Positions 41,210 to 49,462 of a stretch of 64,000 nucleotides of DNA are shown here, in pieces. The stretch comes from Akkermansiaceae bacterium (GTDB lineage Bacteria; Verrucomicrobiota; Verrucomicrobiia; Verrucomicrobiales; Akkermansiaceae): positions 806,001-870,000 of the forward strand of contig JACKQB010000001.1 in NCBI GenBank assembly GCA_024233115.1. Direction: 5' to 3'. The translations under genes and the position numbers were made by a program. The notes below the pieces were generated by a model. That model was not told the origin of the DNA, ran no database searches, and was given only the letters and a program-made list of their open reading frames with translations. Positions within the stretch are counted from its first letter, which is position 1. Each line of letters starts with the position of its first letter.

Positions 41210-42667
41210 CTAGCTGACAATGGCAAGTGGTTTGGTGGTCTTCCACTGGCCGCGGGTGAAGTCGGGGAAGTCCTGGGGCATACCGTCCTCAGCCACCGAC
41301 TTGCGGGTGAGTGGGGTGACGGAGGACCAGAGGCAGCCTTCATAGACGTTCTGGTCGAGTGGCTGTCCTGTGCGGATACACTCGATGACACGGAAGTTCA
41401 TGATGGCGTCCATACCGCCATGCCCGCCCATTTTCTTGGCGACAGCGGCCATGCGCTTGTAGAGTGGGTGGTCGAACTCATCATAAAAGGCTTTTAGATC
41501 TGTAGTCCAGCCGTGGTAGTTGGTGTGCTTTCTCTTGCCCCCGGTGAGAGCTTTGAAGAGGTTGTCCGGCAGGCCTTCGCCATCGGCATAGTCGAGTGCA
41601 ATCCGGTTGGGGAAACCGGCGGCGGTGCCCTTGGTGCCTTGGATCAGGTTGTGGCGGGTGTATGGGCGCGGGCTGCTTTCGTCCCATTGAACCATGATGG
41701 TCCGTCCCAGGAAGGTTTTGATGATGGAGGTGTTCATATCGCCCCCCTTCGAATAATCGATCTGGTTCAGCTTGCTGTCCGGTTTGAAATGCTTCTTGGC
41801 ATAGAGCTCGTGGTTGCGGGCGGGGGAGGAAAAGGATACGATGCGGCGGAAGGTATCATCGGTCCGGCCAATGTTCATATACTGGGCCACGGGTCCGAGT
41901 CCATGGGTCGGGTAGAGGTTGCCGTTTTCCTTGGCCCAGTGGTAGGTGCGCCAGCTGCCGGTGCCACGGCCTGCCTCCACCGCGTTCATCTGGCCGCGCA
42001 GTTCGTGGATATAGGCGGCTTCACCGTGCAGGAGTTCACCGAAGATGTTTTGCCGGCACATGTTCAGGTACATGAGCTCTTCACGTCCGTAGTTGACGTT
42101 CTCGAGCATCATACAGTGTTTCTGTGTCTTTTCCGAGGTGTCGATGACCTTCCAGCATTCCTCGATGGATGTGGTCAGCGGCACTTCCACACAGACGTGG
42201 GCACCTGCGTTCATGGCGTCAATGGCCATCGGGGCATGCCATTCCCATGGCGTGACCACGTAAACGAGATCGGGTTTGGTTTCCGCGAGCATCTTCTTAT
42301 AGGCGAGCTTGTCGCCATGGTACAGCTTCACTCCCTGGTGACGCGTGCCCTTGCCATTGGCGAGAACCTTCTTTTTGGCGTGTTGGCAGAGGTCTTCGTA
42401 GAGATCGCAGATACCGACGAACTCGGTCCCTTCAAAGGCGGAGACATGGTCGAAATGAGTGCCGCCCCGGGCACCGCAGCCGATGATGGCCACCTTGATG
42501 GTGTCGAGCTTGGGCGCAATGAAGCCACCCATGTACTTCGCACCGCCGAGTCGCGCGGGAGCTGGGTTGCTGGCTGTGTTTGCGAAAGCATTCGCGGCGG
42601 TAAGGCTGGCTCCCACCCCTCCAAGGGTCTTGAGAAACTTGCGTCTTGAGTTGTTGTCTTGGTTCAT
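41210..42667 (-). CDS. GH109-type Gfo/Idh/MocA oxidoreductase, probable alpha-N-acetylgalactosaminidase, Tat-exported
   Basis: The N-terminus MNQDNNSRRKFLKTLGGVG is a Tat signal (SRRKFLK). A Rossmann domain follows (VAIIGCGARGGTHFDHVSAF), with EVPLTTSIEECW and MLENVNYGREELMYLNM (GYG-type site), RQNIFGELLHGEAAYIHELRG, ENGNLYPTHGLGPVAQYMNIGR and QPLDQNVYEGCLWSS. These last parts are the pattern I know from NAD-dependent GH109 enzymes, such as those of Akkermansia and Elizabethkingia that remove terminal N-acetylgalactosamine. A plain dehydrogenase role is the alternative. It would act in the periplasm. It lies opposite pnp, with its 3' end at the REP-like block. Confidence 0.82.
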   Translation of the reverse strand: MNQDNNSRRKFLKTLGGVGASLTAANAFANTASNPAPARLGGAKYMGGFIAPKLDTIKVAIIGCGARGGTHFDHVSAFEGTEFVGICDLYEDLCQHAKKKVLANGKGTRHQGVKLYHGDKLAYKKMLAETKPDLVYVVTPWEWHAPMAIDAMNAGAHVCVEVPLTTSIEECWKVIDTSEKTQKHCMMLENVNYGREELMYLNMCRQNIFGELLHGEAAYIHELRGQMNAVEAGRGTGSWRTYHWAKENGNLYPTHGLGPVAQYMNIGRTDDTFRRIVSFSSPARNHELYAKKHFKPDSKLNQIDYSKGGDMNTSIIKTFLGRTIMVQWDESSPRPYTRHNLIQGTKGTAAGFPNRIALDYADGEGLPDNLFKALTGGKRKHTNYHGWTTDLKAFYDEFDHPLYKRMAAVAKKMGGHGGMDAIMNFRVIECIRTGQPLDQNVYEGCLWSSVTPLTRKSVAEDGMPQDFPDFTRGQWKTTKPLAIVS

Positions 42668-42980
42668 GATGATGCGATTGAGATAGTCCTATAACGGTCG
42701 CTAGGCAAAGAATTATTCAATCCGTGCGCCGCTTCATCAAAAAGAACACGTTGAGCGAAAATCTGACACGTGCGATCACATTGTATTTCCAATCGAAAAA
42801 AAATGGTCTGCGGGTTTGACATGGGGGCCCGGTGAAGGCTTTATTAATGAAAAGGATCATTCCTTTTCAAGATCACACGACGACACCTCATGCAACGACT
42901 CAAGTAATTGCACAAGTGACTCTGCAAACCACGCCTCCAGTAACACCTCTACCAACACATCCAACAACTACGATACATTT
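42668..42980 (+). other. 313-bp gap with a candidate promoter and a G-poor leader
   Basis: 42816-42821 is TTGACA and 42840-42845 is TTTATT, an 18-bp spaced candidate promoter for the proline-rich gene. From about 42870 to 42980 the plus strand is rich in A and C and very poor in G (for example AACACCTCTACCAACACATC), which would stay unstructured as RNA. It reads in frame with the gene but starts at 42816 with nothing recognisable, so I treat it as leader. No Shine-Dalgarno lies before the ATG at 42981. Confidence 0.4.
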
Positions 42981-43598
42981 ATGAGCGACGAAACCGATCC
43001 CAAGCCAATGAAGAAGACCTCAGCGGTGCCTCTTCGTAAGGAAACCGTACGTGTCACCCTGAAGGCGACACCTGATGATAGCAAAGCTCCGGCCGCGCCT
43101 CCTGTGCCTACTGCAGCGAGTGCTCCCAGGCCGCCGGCGCCAGCACCTACCATTCCTCTCAAGACTTCCGGTCCCGGCACAGCCAAGCCACCGACACCAG
43201 CTCCTACCGTGCAGTTGCAAACGGGTTCCGCCACCAAGGCACCTACCCCGGCGCCTACTGTTAGGCTCAACACGCCTGGGGCGACCGGTCCCGGCACCGT
43301 GGCGCTCACGGGTTCCCCCGCTGGAACCTCCAGCCAGCCGTTACCCAAAGCCACCGTCCAGCTCCAGCAGACCCAGCCGATGGGTTCTCCTGCGACACCA
43401 TCCCAAGCCGCGACCATTCGTACGGCCGACGATGATGACTCCGGTGCTCACAAGGGTGAAGGTGCCGCATCCGCTCTTTCGGTAGTGGCTCTGATCGCCG
43501 CCCTGATTGTGCTCGGTGTCCAGCTTGCGACTGCCAGCATCTGGGTGAATGACGAAACCAGAAACGGCACTCCTGGATGGGGCAGGCTTTTCGAATAA
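42981..43598 (+). CDS. Proline/alanine/threonine-rich protein with C-terminal transmembrane segment
   Basis: The start MSDETDPKPMKKTSAVPLRKETVRVTLKATPDD is chosen over a longer open frame beginning at 42816. The first about 35 residues are basic and T-rich, then comes a low-complexity region of P, A, T (repeated PAPTI/VxLxT patterns: PAPTIPLKTSG, PAPTVQLQTGS, PAPTVRLNTPG, residues about 50-110) and a C-terminal TM helix (AASALSVVALIAALIVLGVQLATA, about 165-190). The mature tail is short. This is a tail-anchored protein with a disordered cytoplasmic part; homologues with MSDExxPKPMKKTSxVPLRKETVRVTLKA starts occur in this phylum as I recall. Function is unknown. Confidence 0.72.
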   Translation: MSDETDPKPMKKTSAVPLRKETVRVTLKATPDDSKAPAAPPVPTAASAPRPPAPAPTIPLKTSGPGTAKPPTPAPTVQLQTGSATKAPTPAPTVRLNTPGATGPGTVALTGSPAGTSSQPLPKATVQLQQTQPMGSPATPSQAATIRTADDDDSGAHKGEGAASALSVVALIAALIVLGVQLATASIWVNDETRNGTPGWGRLFE

Positions 43599-43659
43599 AC
43601 ATCGATTTTCAGCCGCCGACGTCCCAATTGATTTTTTAACACCTTAAAGAAATACAATC

Positions 43660-43740
43660 ATGGTTATCCAAATTATTCTTCTCATCTTTGGTGGTCTTAT
43701 TGCCTACCTCGCGTGGGCAACAAGTGCGCTGCCTTTCTAA
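43660..43740 (+). CDS. 26-residue membrane peptide
   Basis: ATG at 43660 opens MVIQIILLIFGGLIAYLAWA (then TSALPF, stop). It is one hydrophobic helix and nothing else. It follows the proline-rich membrane protein by 61 bp and ends before a terminator hairpin, so it could be the last gene of that transcript. No Shine-Dalgarno is seen (AAAGAAATACAATC upstream), as for most genes here. Too short to claim without support; kept as a candidate. Confidence 0.4.
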   Translation: MVIQIILLIFGGLIAYLAWATSALPF

Positions 43741-43807
43741 TGGCTGCTCATGAGCCGAGTGGTGACCCGCTTGATAGAGTGGTGCAGACTTGGCTACCTG
43801 AACGATT

Positions 43808-43844
43808 CAAAAACCGTCCGTGGCTCACTACGGGCGGTTTTTTG
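43808..43844 (+). terminator. Terminator after the proline-rich membrane gene
   Basis: AAAACCGTCCGT pairs with ACGGGCGGTTTT (one G-U) around an 11-nt loop, then a T-run with the last bases of the arm. It lies after the 26-residue ORF and before trxA, about 100 bp upstream of it. Confidence 0.75.
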
Positions 43845-43952
43845 CGCCTTTGAAGTGGTGGAATGAAGATGGAAAAAGACGGATGTCTTTCTCAAAACAG
43901 ACTAATTGATGAAGCCGCTTGACGTATGCCATGATCAGTACATATTTCGCAC

Positions 43953-44273
43953 ATGGCTAATGCATATAACGAAAATAACTTTGAGGCCGAGGTAATCAAC
44001 TCGGATAAACCCGTTCTGGTTGATTTCTGGGCGGAGTGGTGTGGCCCCTGCAAGATGATCTCCCCTCTGATTGATCAGCTTTCCGATGCCATGGGAGATA
44101 CCGCCAAGGTGGGCAAGGTGGAGGTTGATACCAACCAGGCTCTCGCATCCAAGTATGGTGTGCGTTCCATCCCATGTCTGCTGTTCTTCAAGGATGGCGA
44201 AGTGAAGGACACCATCACCGGTGCCAATGTCACGCTCGACCAATTGAAGTCCAAGCTCGAGGGGCTTGCCTAA
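43953..44273 (+). CDS. trxA: Thioredoxin
   Basis: A 106-residue cytoplasmic thioredoxin with the redox motif WCGPC (residues 29-33), the DFWAEWCGPCKMISP block, the cis-proline segment SIPCLLFFKDGE (with Cys rather than Thr after the Pro) and a final LEGLA helix. It would be reduced by thioredoxin reductase and serve reductases and peroxidases. The gene is alone with its own promoter region; the next, a VanZ-like gene, starts 30 bp downstream, so they may be co-transcribed. No Shine-Dalgarno is present. Confidence 0.96.
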   Translation: MANAYNENNFEAEVINSDKPVLVDFWAEWCGPCKMISPLIDQLSDAMGDTAKVGKVEVDTNQALASKYGVRSIPCLLFFKDGEVKDTITGANVTLDQLKSKLEGLA

Positions 44274-44303
44274 ACTTGATGGACTCACCTGAAACCGGGC
44301 ATT

Positions 44304-44774
44304 TTGAAACTCGTTTCCGGTTTTTGCGATCTGATCGTCGCGCGGCTTCCACGGAGGCCCGCGGCGTATTTTTTGCTGTTTTTTACCTGGGCGGTAACAC
44401 TCTGGTTCTTGTCGGCAAGCAATCCTGCTCCCAAGGACGGGCCTGATATCCCCCATTTGGACAAGGTGGCCCATTTTCTTTATTTCTTCGGTGGTGGGGC
44501 GTTACTTGCCGCCTTTGGTGGCCAGAAATGGCCGGGAGTCTCGCGCACCCGATTGTTCCTGGTGGTCGCGCTGATCTGTTGTGTGATTGGCCGACTGGAC
44601 GAGTACCACCAGGGGTTTACCCCCGGTCGCAGTGGTAATGATACCGGGGACTGGTTGGCCGACATCCTGGGCGGCGTATCGGGAGCCTTGGCGGTGATCG
44701 GTCTGATCTTGCCTCGAATCAGGCGTGACAAGGGCTTGAAGGCCAAAAAAGCGTCAGAAAATACGGAAATATAG
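44304..44774 (+). CDS. VanZ-family membrane protein
   Basis: A 156-residue protein with about four hydrophobic segments. The VanZ-like signature is clear: HLDKVAHFLYFFGGGALLAAF and DEYHQGFTPGRSGNDTGDWLADILGGVSGA. The start TTG (44304) is the best available; there is no ATG in the first 30 codons. VanZ-like proteins are best known for teicoplanin resistance of one example, but most bacterial members have unknown roles in the envelope. It lies after trxA and before the promoter of rpmB. Confidence 0.85.
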   Translation: MKLVSGFCDLIVARLPRRPAAYFLLFFTWAVTLWFLSASNPAPKDGPDIPHLDKVAHFLYFFGGGALLAAFGGQKWPGVSRTRLFLVVALICCVIGRLDEYHQGFTPGRSGNDTGDWLADILGGVSGALAVIGLILPRIRRDKGLKAKKASENTEI

Positions 44775-44783
44775 CAAATTCCC

Positions 44784-44811
44784 TTGACTGGTAGCCGCCG
44801 GAGTGTATTTC
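44784..44811 (+). promoter_or_regulatory. Candidate promoter of rpmB
   Basis: TTGACT (44784-44789), 16 bp, TATTTC (44806-44811), then TCCCCGCCCGC. Layout and spacing are the same as before rpsN. The leader to ATG 44886 would be about 68 nt. Confidence 0.45.
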
Positions 44812-44885
44812 TCCCCGCCCGCGAGTGGCGCTTTTCCTTAGCGCACTGAGATTTTAGACAATTTAGATCAAACCAATTTAGAACA

Positions 44886-45149
44886 ATGGCCAGAGTATGC
44901 AGCATCAGAGGTTCCCGTGTCCGTGTCGGTGGAAGAATTCACCGTTCCGGTCTCGCGAAGAAGAAGGGTGGAATCGGTCGTCACGTGACCAAGGTGGTGA
45001 AGCGTACCGTTTCCCCCAACCTCCACACCAAGCGTATCTACGTCCCTGAGCTGGGCCACCATGTGAAGGTCAAGCTGAGTGCCAAGGCGATCAAGACCAT
45101 TAACAAGAATGGTGCCTACGCAACGCTGAAAAAAGCGGGCCTTATCTAA
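44886..45149 (+). CDS. rpmB: 50S ribosomal protein L28
   Basis: An 87-residue bL28: it starts MARVCSIRGSRVRVGGRIHRSG, and has the family pattern of basic residues, TVSPNLHTKRIYVPELG and VKVKLSAKAIKTINKNGAYATLKKAG. It binds 23S rRNA near the E site. The gene is apart from other ribosomal protein genes, with its own promoter-like sequence and terminator. The cysteine at residue 5 is not part of a zinc pair here (no CxxC set). No Shine-Dalgarno is present. Confidence 0.96.
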   Translation: MARVCSIRGSRVRVGGRIHRSGLAKKKGGIGRHVTKVVKRTVSPNLHTKRIYVPELGHHVKVKLSAKAIKTINKNGAYATLKKAGLI

Positions 45150-45177
45150 AGTCCGCGCTGATCCAGCAGAGATTTCC

Positions 45178-45207
45178 AAACGACGGTCGCAGGGCCGTCG
45201 TTTTTTT
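45178..45207 (+). terminator. Rho-independent terminator after rpmB
   Basis: AAACGACGG pairs with CCGTCGTTT around an 8-nt loop and runs into seven T residues (45201-45207). It is 28 bp after the rpmB stop and could also end the convergent gene's transcript. Confidence 0.88.
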
Positions 45208-45221
45208 GCGTGGTGGTCACT

Positions 45222-47012
45222 TCACTGGCCAAAACTCACGCTCAGCTCCAGCTTGTCGGCGGCGGGGGCGGTGAATGCGAGGATGCGGACCCCTTTGTTC
45301 TGGTTCTCCGTGCTGCTCGGTGGTTTGGCCTCCAGGATTTCCCATTGTCCGCCGTGGTGATCATTGCGGGTAACCGTGAGTTGTTTGCCGGATCTCTTGA
45401 GGATGACGACACTGCCTTTGATCTCGATGCTGGCACGGGTCAACATAGCCCAGCGGACGCTCCCCCTGGGGGAAGTGATGGAGTCGGTCAGGGTGATCAG
45501 GTGGTTTTTCCGGTCGAGCCGACAGTGCCGGACCATCTTGTCGGCTTGTTTTTGATAGACCGGGCTCAGGTCAAAGGTCGCCGAGCCCTCATCCGCCGAG
45601 CTGGTAAAATTCGTCATCGGGCAGGTCTTCGCTTTTGCGTTTTGCAGTTTTCCTCCGATCACCAGGGTGTTGTGTCCCAGGTTGGTGAGCCGGAAGTAGC
45701 TCCAGCGTTTTGAGCCGAAGTAGCCGGGCATGTTGTAGTTGTCACTGCCCAGGTCCTCCGCCCAGCGGATGCCTCCGGAGTCGACGACAAACGAGCCTAC
45801 ATCCATCTGCCCGTGGCTGGCTCCAGGGTAGCCGCCCTTGACCGCAACGAAGAGGGCGTCAGGATCTTCCCAGGAGCTGCGGAATGTCGCCAGGGGTTGG
45901 CTTCCCTGCCATGCGGAATCGAGGGGGAGTGGAGGAGCTGCTTTTTCAGGCGCTTGAGGTAACCAGAGTAGGTGTAACGGGAAAAAACGGTCTGGCCCCG
46001 TGGTGGAGTATTTGGTTTGGTGGGTGATGTCCTTGGCGAGTTTGGCGCGGATGAATCCGCAGGTGGCGGGGTCATTGAACGCGCTGGCCATCCACGATTG
46101 CGCAGCACTGATACTACTTGTGGATGCCCAGGCATCAGCAAAATTAAAAACCATTCCCGATGGGCCAGTGAGATGCTCGGTGAAAAGTGGCGAGGCTTTG
46201 AACTCGGCAGGGGTGGGGATGTTGAGTTCCGGTCGGTCACCACGCTCCCCTCTAACAACAGCGAGGCCGAGTACATGGTAGTTCGACCCATAGTGCCAGT
46301 AGCTGGGGCCTTCAGGATAGGCACCGCTGGGGAGATAGAATGTCCGGCAGGCCGTGAGTGATTGACACGCCTTGATGCGTCCCGGATGAATGGCATCGCC
46401 CGGCTTTTCCAAAGCCCGCTCGGCAAAGAGCAGGCCGGTGGCACATACCTGCGCCCAGTTGTTGTTAGGGTGTGCCCACCAGGCTTTCGTTCGGTCGGTG
46501 AAACCGCTGCGGGCGGGTTCGAGACCTTTTACCCGGAGTGCGGTAGCGTAGCGCAGGCGTTGTTCCGCGCTGAGTGCGTGGTAAAGCCAGTCGTAGCCGA
46601 TGGCCACAGCCGTGGACATCTCCGCCGTATCGAGAAAGTGCCTGGTGTTCCAATCCTTTAACCCGGACGCCGCATCAAGCTCGAGGATGGCGCGGTCGAG
46701 GTATTTTTTTTCACCCGATAGCCGCCATGCCATCGAGGTGTGCAGAATCGTGTTGAGTGCGTAGCGACTCTGCGTCAGCAGACGTTTCCCGTCGGGTATG
46801 TGGTAGCGGCACACAGGCCGCCTGAGCGCATGATCAGCCCGACGGAGAAGTTCCTTGTAGAGGGCTCCGGCCAGGGGGTCGGATTGGATGCGTTTTTTGA
46901 CTGTAGCTTCTTCGGGTTGTGGAAAGAGGATACGCGGGTGGCTATCACTTCCCTGTAAAGTCAGATGGGCAGCGAGCGAGAAAAAAACCAGGGTAACGCA
47001 GACAGTTTTCAT
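45222..47012 (-). CDS. Secreted heparinase II/III-like polysaccharide lyase
   Basis: Start taken at MKTVCVTLVFFSLAAHLTLQG (47012), a signal peptide; the open frame runs 48 codons further upstream without a sensible N-terminus. The 596-residue protein has an alpha-toroid domain with DWNTRHFLDTAEMSTAVAIGYDWLY, HPNNNWAQVCATGLLFAERAL and LPSGAYPEGPSYWHYGSNYH, and then a beta-sandwich part with ASHGQMDVGSFVVDSGGIRWAEDLGSDNYNMPGYF (the HGQMDVGSF motif) and NTLVIGGK. These are the heparinase II/III family features; candidate catalytic residues are Tyr and His in YWHYGSNYH and in ASHGQMD. Substrate could be alginate, heparin or another uronate polymer. Confidence 0.85.
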   Translation of the reverse strand: MKTVCVTLVFFSLAAHLTLQGSDSHPRILFPQPEEATVKKRIQSDPLAGALYKELLRRADHALRRPVCRYHIPDGKRLLTQSRYALNTILHTSMAWRLSGEKKYLDRAILELDAASGLKDWNTRHFLDTAEMSTAVAIGYDWLYHALSAEQRLRYATALRVKGLEPARSGFTDRTKAWWAHPNNNWAQVCATGLLFAERALEKPGDAIHPGRIKACQSLTACRTFYLPSGAYPEGPSYWHYGSNYHVLGLAVVRGERGDRPELNIPTPAEFKASPLFTEHLTGPSGMVFNFADAWASTSSISAAQSWMASAFNDPATCGFIRAKLAKDITHQTKYSTTGPDRFFPLHLLWLPQAPEKAAPPLPLDSAWQGSQPLATFRSSWEDPDALFVAVKGGYPGASHGQMDVGSFVVDSGGIRWAEDLGSDNYNMPGYFGSKRWSYFRLTNLGHNTLVIGGKLQNAKAKTCPMTNFTSSADEGSATFDLSPVYQKQADKMVRHCRLDRKNHLITLTDSITSPRGSVRWAMLTRASIEIKGSVVILKRSGKQLTVTRNDHHGGQWEILEAKPPSSTENQNKGVRILAFTAPAADKLELSVSFGQ

Positions 47013-47088
47013 AACGACGGATCGGCGTGTCCAGATACGCCGGGAAGGATACCTCTCCCTGAAAATCCATCTTTCACCCAAACAAAGC

Positions 47089-48198
47089 TCAAACCAGGCC
47101 GACCGATGCAAGCAGCGACGCCAAGCGGGTGATATGCTCGCTGCTATGCGCTGCACTGACGGTGATTCTCAGTCGGGCGGTGTTCCGCGGCACGGTGGGG
47201 TAGCGGATGGCCGGAACGAGGAATCCGGCGGCGCGTAGTTCCTGCGCCTTGTCCATGGCGGTTTTGTTGTCGCCGATGATCCAGGGAATGATGGCGGACT
47301 GTGCGTCCTTCTTGAGCAGGCGGATATTTGCCCAGAGTGTATTTCGAAGCACGTGGCCTTCCTCGCCCCGGATGATCCGGATTGCCGCGGTTGCGGCCGC
47401 CGCTTGGGCCGGTGGTGGGGCGGTGGAATAGATAAATGAACGCGCACGATTGATGATGAGGTCAATCCACGGTTGTGAAGCTGCCAGATAGCCGCCCGCC
47501 ACACCGGCTGCCTTGCCCAGGGTGCCCATATGGAAATCGATCAGCCCCTGGATCCCCAGCTCCTCGGCGAGGCCCATGCCGGTTGGTCCTAGCACACCCA
47601 GCCCGTGGGCTTCATCCACCATGAGCAGGCTGTCGTGTTTTTGGCATAGTGTGCCAATTTCCCTCAGTGGTGCGCTGTCGCCATCCATACTGAAAATGGA
47701 TTCGGTGATCACCAGGGTTCTGCTGTCAGGCGCTACCTTGCTTGCAGTGGAAACCAACAGCGATTCCAGTTTGTCGAGGTGGTTGTGGGGAAATACCCTC
47801 AGTGTGGCGCCACTCATTCTGGCTCCATCGATCAGGCTGGCATGACAGAGTTTGTCCAGAATCACGGTGTCCCCTTTGCCCAGCAGGGCGGTGATGACTC
47901 CGACCGAGGTGGAGTAGCCTGTGGCAAAGGACAGGGCCGCTTCCGTTCCCTTGGCTTGTGCCAGGGTGTTTTCCAGCTCGGTATGCGGTGCCATGGAGCC
48001 GCAGATGAGGCGCGATGCCGTTGAGCCGGCGCCGTATTTTTCAACGGCTTCCTGATAGACCTGCTTGATGTGCGGGTGCTGTGCGAGGCCAAGGTAATCG
48101 TTGGACGCGAAATTGATCAACGAGGTGTCCACCTCTGGAACCTGTCGGAGTAGCGAGGCTTGCTGAAGCCCGGACAGTTCATCCTCGGGGTGGCGCAT
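47089..48198 (-). CDS. bioF: 8-amino-7-oxononanoate synthase-like
   Basis: An alpha-oxoamine synthase that condenses pimeloyl-ACP/CoA with alanine in biotin synthesis. It has NFASNDYLGLAQHP near the start, CHASLIDG, VITESIFSMDGDSAPL, MVDEAHGLGVLG (D195) and the PLP lysine in HMGTLGKAAGVAGGY (K229). The protein is 369 residues. bioA, bioB and bioD are not in the window. Because sequence alone does not separate BioF from related alpha-oxoamine synthases (KBL, others), the biotin role is likely but not proven. It lies 76 bp upstream of the heparinase-like gene in the same direction. Confidence 0.88.
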   Translation of the reverse strand: MRHPEDELSGLQQASLLRQVPEVDTSLINFASNDYLGLAQHPHIKQVYQEAVEKYGAGSTASRLICGSMAPHTELENTLAQAKGTEAALSFATGYSTSVGVITALLGKGDTVILDKLCHASLIDGARMSGATLRVFPHNHLDKLESLLVSTASKVAPDSRTLVITESIFSMDGDSAPLREIGTLCQKHDSLLMVDEAHGLGVLGPTGMGLAEELGIQGLIDFHMGTLGKAAGVAGGYLAASQPWIDLIINRARSFIYSTAPPPAQAAAATAAIRIIRGEEGHVLRNTLWANIRLLKKDAQSAIIPWIIGDNKTAMDKAQELRAAGFLVPAIRYPTVPRNTARLRITVSAAHSSEHITRLASLLASVGLV

Positions 48199-48250
48199 GG
48201 ACGGACCTTAGCTGTTGCGAGCTGCGTGTTGCCAGATAAATCATCAGGAA

Positions 48251-49117
48251 CTATCGTGCCGGCGGGCGCTCGAGGGACCAGCGCAGCAGCTTTTCAGAAT
48301 CCGACCAGATGGTGTTTGAGGTAGCCCCCAGGACCACAACGATCGAAGCGCGGCCATTCAGGCTGCCACTGGAGATGAGGCACCGGCCGGACGCATTGGT
48401 GGTTCCCGTTTTCATGCCATTGCAGTAGGACAGTTTCTTGAGCACCCTGTTCGTGTTTTCCAAAAGCTTTTTACGACCATTGGAAAATTGGAAGGTGTAA
48501 GCCTTGGTACTCATGATACTGCGGAGGGTTGGGCTACTGTAGGCCGCCCGTGCGCAGATCGCCATGTCCCGCGCTGTTGAGTATTGGCCCGTGGCCGTCA
48601 GTCCGTGTGGGTTGAGGAAATTCGAGTTTTGCATACCGAGGCTTCGCGCCTTGCGGTTCATGACCTTGGCAAATCCGGTTTCGCTGCCCGCCACACTCCG
48701 CGCCAGCGCACGCGCGACGTCATTGCCGCTTTTGACCAATAAGGCACCAAGCAAGGTGCGCCGACTGTAGACTTCGCCTGGACTGATACCCACTTTGGTT
48801 GGCACCACCCATGTATCGCTTTTGGTGATTGTGAATTTGCGATTCAAGCTGCCATCGTCCATCACACAGAGCGCGGTCAACAGCTTCTGGGTGCTGGCCA
48901 CTGCGCACCGCTGGGTGGCGTTTTTTTCATAGAGGACCCGACCACTGGCGTAGTCGACCACAATCGCACGCGGAGCTCCAATCGTCGGGGCTGGGCCGCG
49001 CGGCACGGTACCTACTTGCACCGGTGCGGCAGCCGTCGGGGATGTCACCCTGGGTGCCTGGGCGCAAGAGGTGAAGGAGCAAATGACGAGTAGTGTGGGG
49101 ATCAACGGAATACGCAT
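48251..49117 (-). CDS. D-alanyl-D-alanine carboxypeptidase (serine-type, S11)
   Basis: A PBP5-like enzyme that trims the stem peptide of peptidoglycan. The three active-site motifs are visible: STQK (S75, K78), SGN (S130-N132) and KTG (K236-G238). The N-terminus MRIPLIPTLLVICSFTSC is a signal that ends in FTSC, a plausible lipobox, giving a lipid-anchored periplasmic enzyme. A proline- and alanine-rich linker follows (PRVTSPTAAAPVQVG). The protein is shorter than PBP5 (288 residues) because it lacks the C-terminal beta domain and anchor helix. The gene is divergent from 49463. Confidence 0.92.
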   Translation of the reverse strand: MRIPLIPTLLVICSFTSCAQAPRVTSPTAAAPVQVGTVPRGPAPTIGAPRAIVVDYASGRVLYEKNATQRCAVASTQKLLTALCVMDDGSLNRKFTITKSDTWVVPTKVGISPGEVYSRRTLLGALLVKSGNDVARALARSVAGSETGFAKVMNRKARSLGMQNSNFLNPHGLTATGQYSTARDMAICARAAYSSPTLRSIMSTKAYTFQFSNGRKKLLENTNRVLKKLSYCNGMKTGTTNASGRCLISSGSLNGRASIVVVLGATSNTIWSDSEKLLRWSLERPPAR

Positions 49118-49462
49118 AGACTGGATGGAAAATGGATACCCCCCAAGCCTCTACCATCCCAGCTGCAAGTCAAGGAGGAAGAGGGGGGACGCGGACATAA
49201 GATGCTGTATGACGGGGTATATCATGCCTACCCCATTGGTAATACAGAAACAGGATACGGGAAATGAAAACGCACGGGCAGGGGCTCACCTAGGCATGAT
49301 CTGATTTTCGACGCGGTACGGATTTTTCCAGGTAATTTCATAATCTGGGTGCGCTCTCCCTCTGAGAGGTTGAGCCTTGGTCGCTAAGTCCCACGGCTGC
49401 CTGCCGACGGGTGATCAAGCTACCCCAAGCTACCCGTCTGCGAAGATCGCCCACTAGTCCCC
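49118..49462 (+). other. 345-bp intergenic region with no supported feature
   Basis: The space between the two divergent genes holds no readable gene. I see small repeats (AAGCTACCCC followed by AAGCTACCC near 49420-49436) and 6- to 7-bp hairpins (GACGGGT with ACCCGTC at 49406-49438; GGGGTA with TACCCC near 49214-49234), but none with the layout of a known RNA. Confidence 0.4.

Noticed and set aside
41513..42649. A long plus-strand open frame opposite the GH109-type gene
   Set aside because: It is the antisense shadow of a gene with clear domain signatures; its own translation has no known pattern.
42816..42980. Extension of the proline-rich protein to 42816
   Set aside because: The extension is S/T/N-rich because of the A/C-rich leader and does not resemble an N-terminal domain; the start at 42981 gives a family-like MSDE start.
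49118..49462. Possible riboswitch or small RNA between the carboxypeptidase and the DP-repeat protein
   Set aside because: Only short stems are visible and no known RNA layout fits; needs a covariance search (Rfam) to revive.
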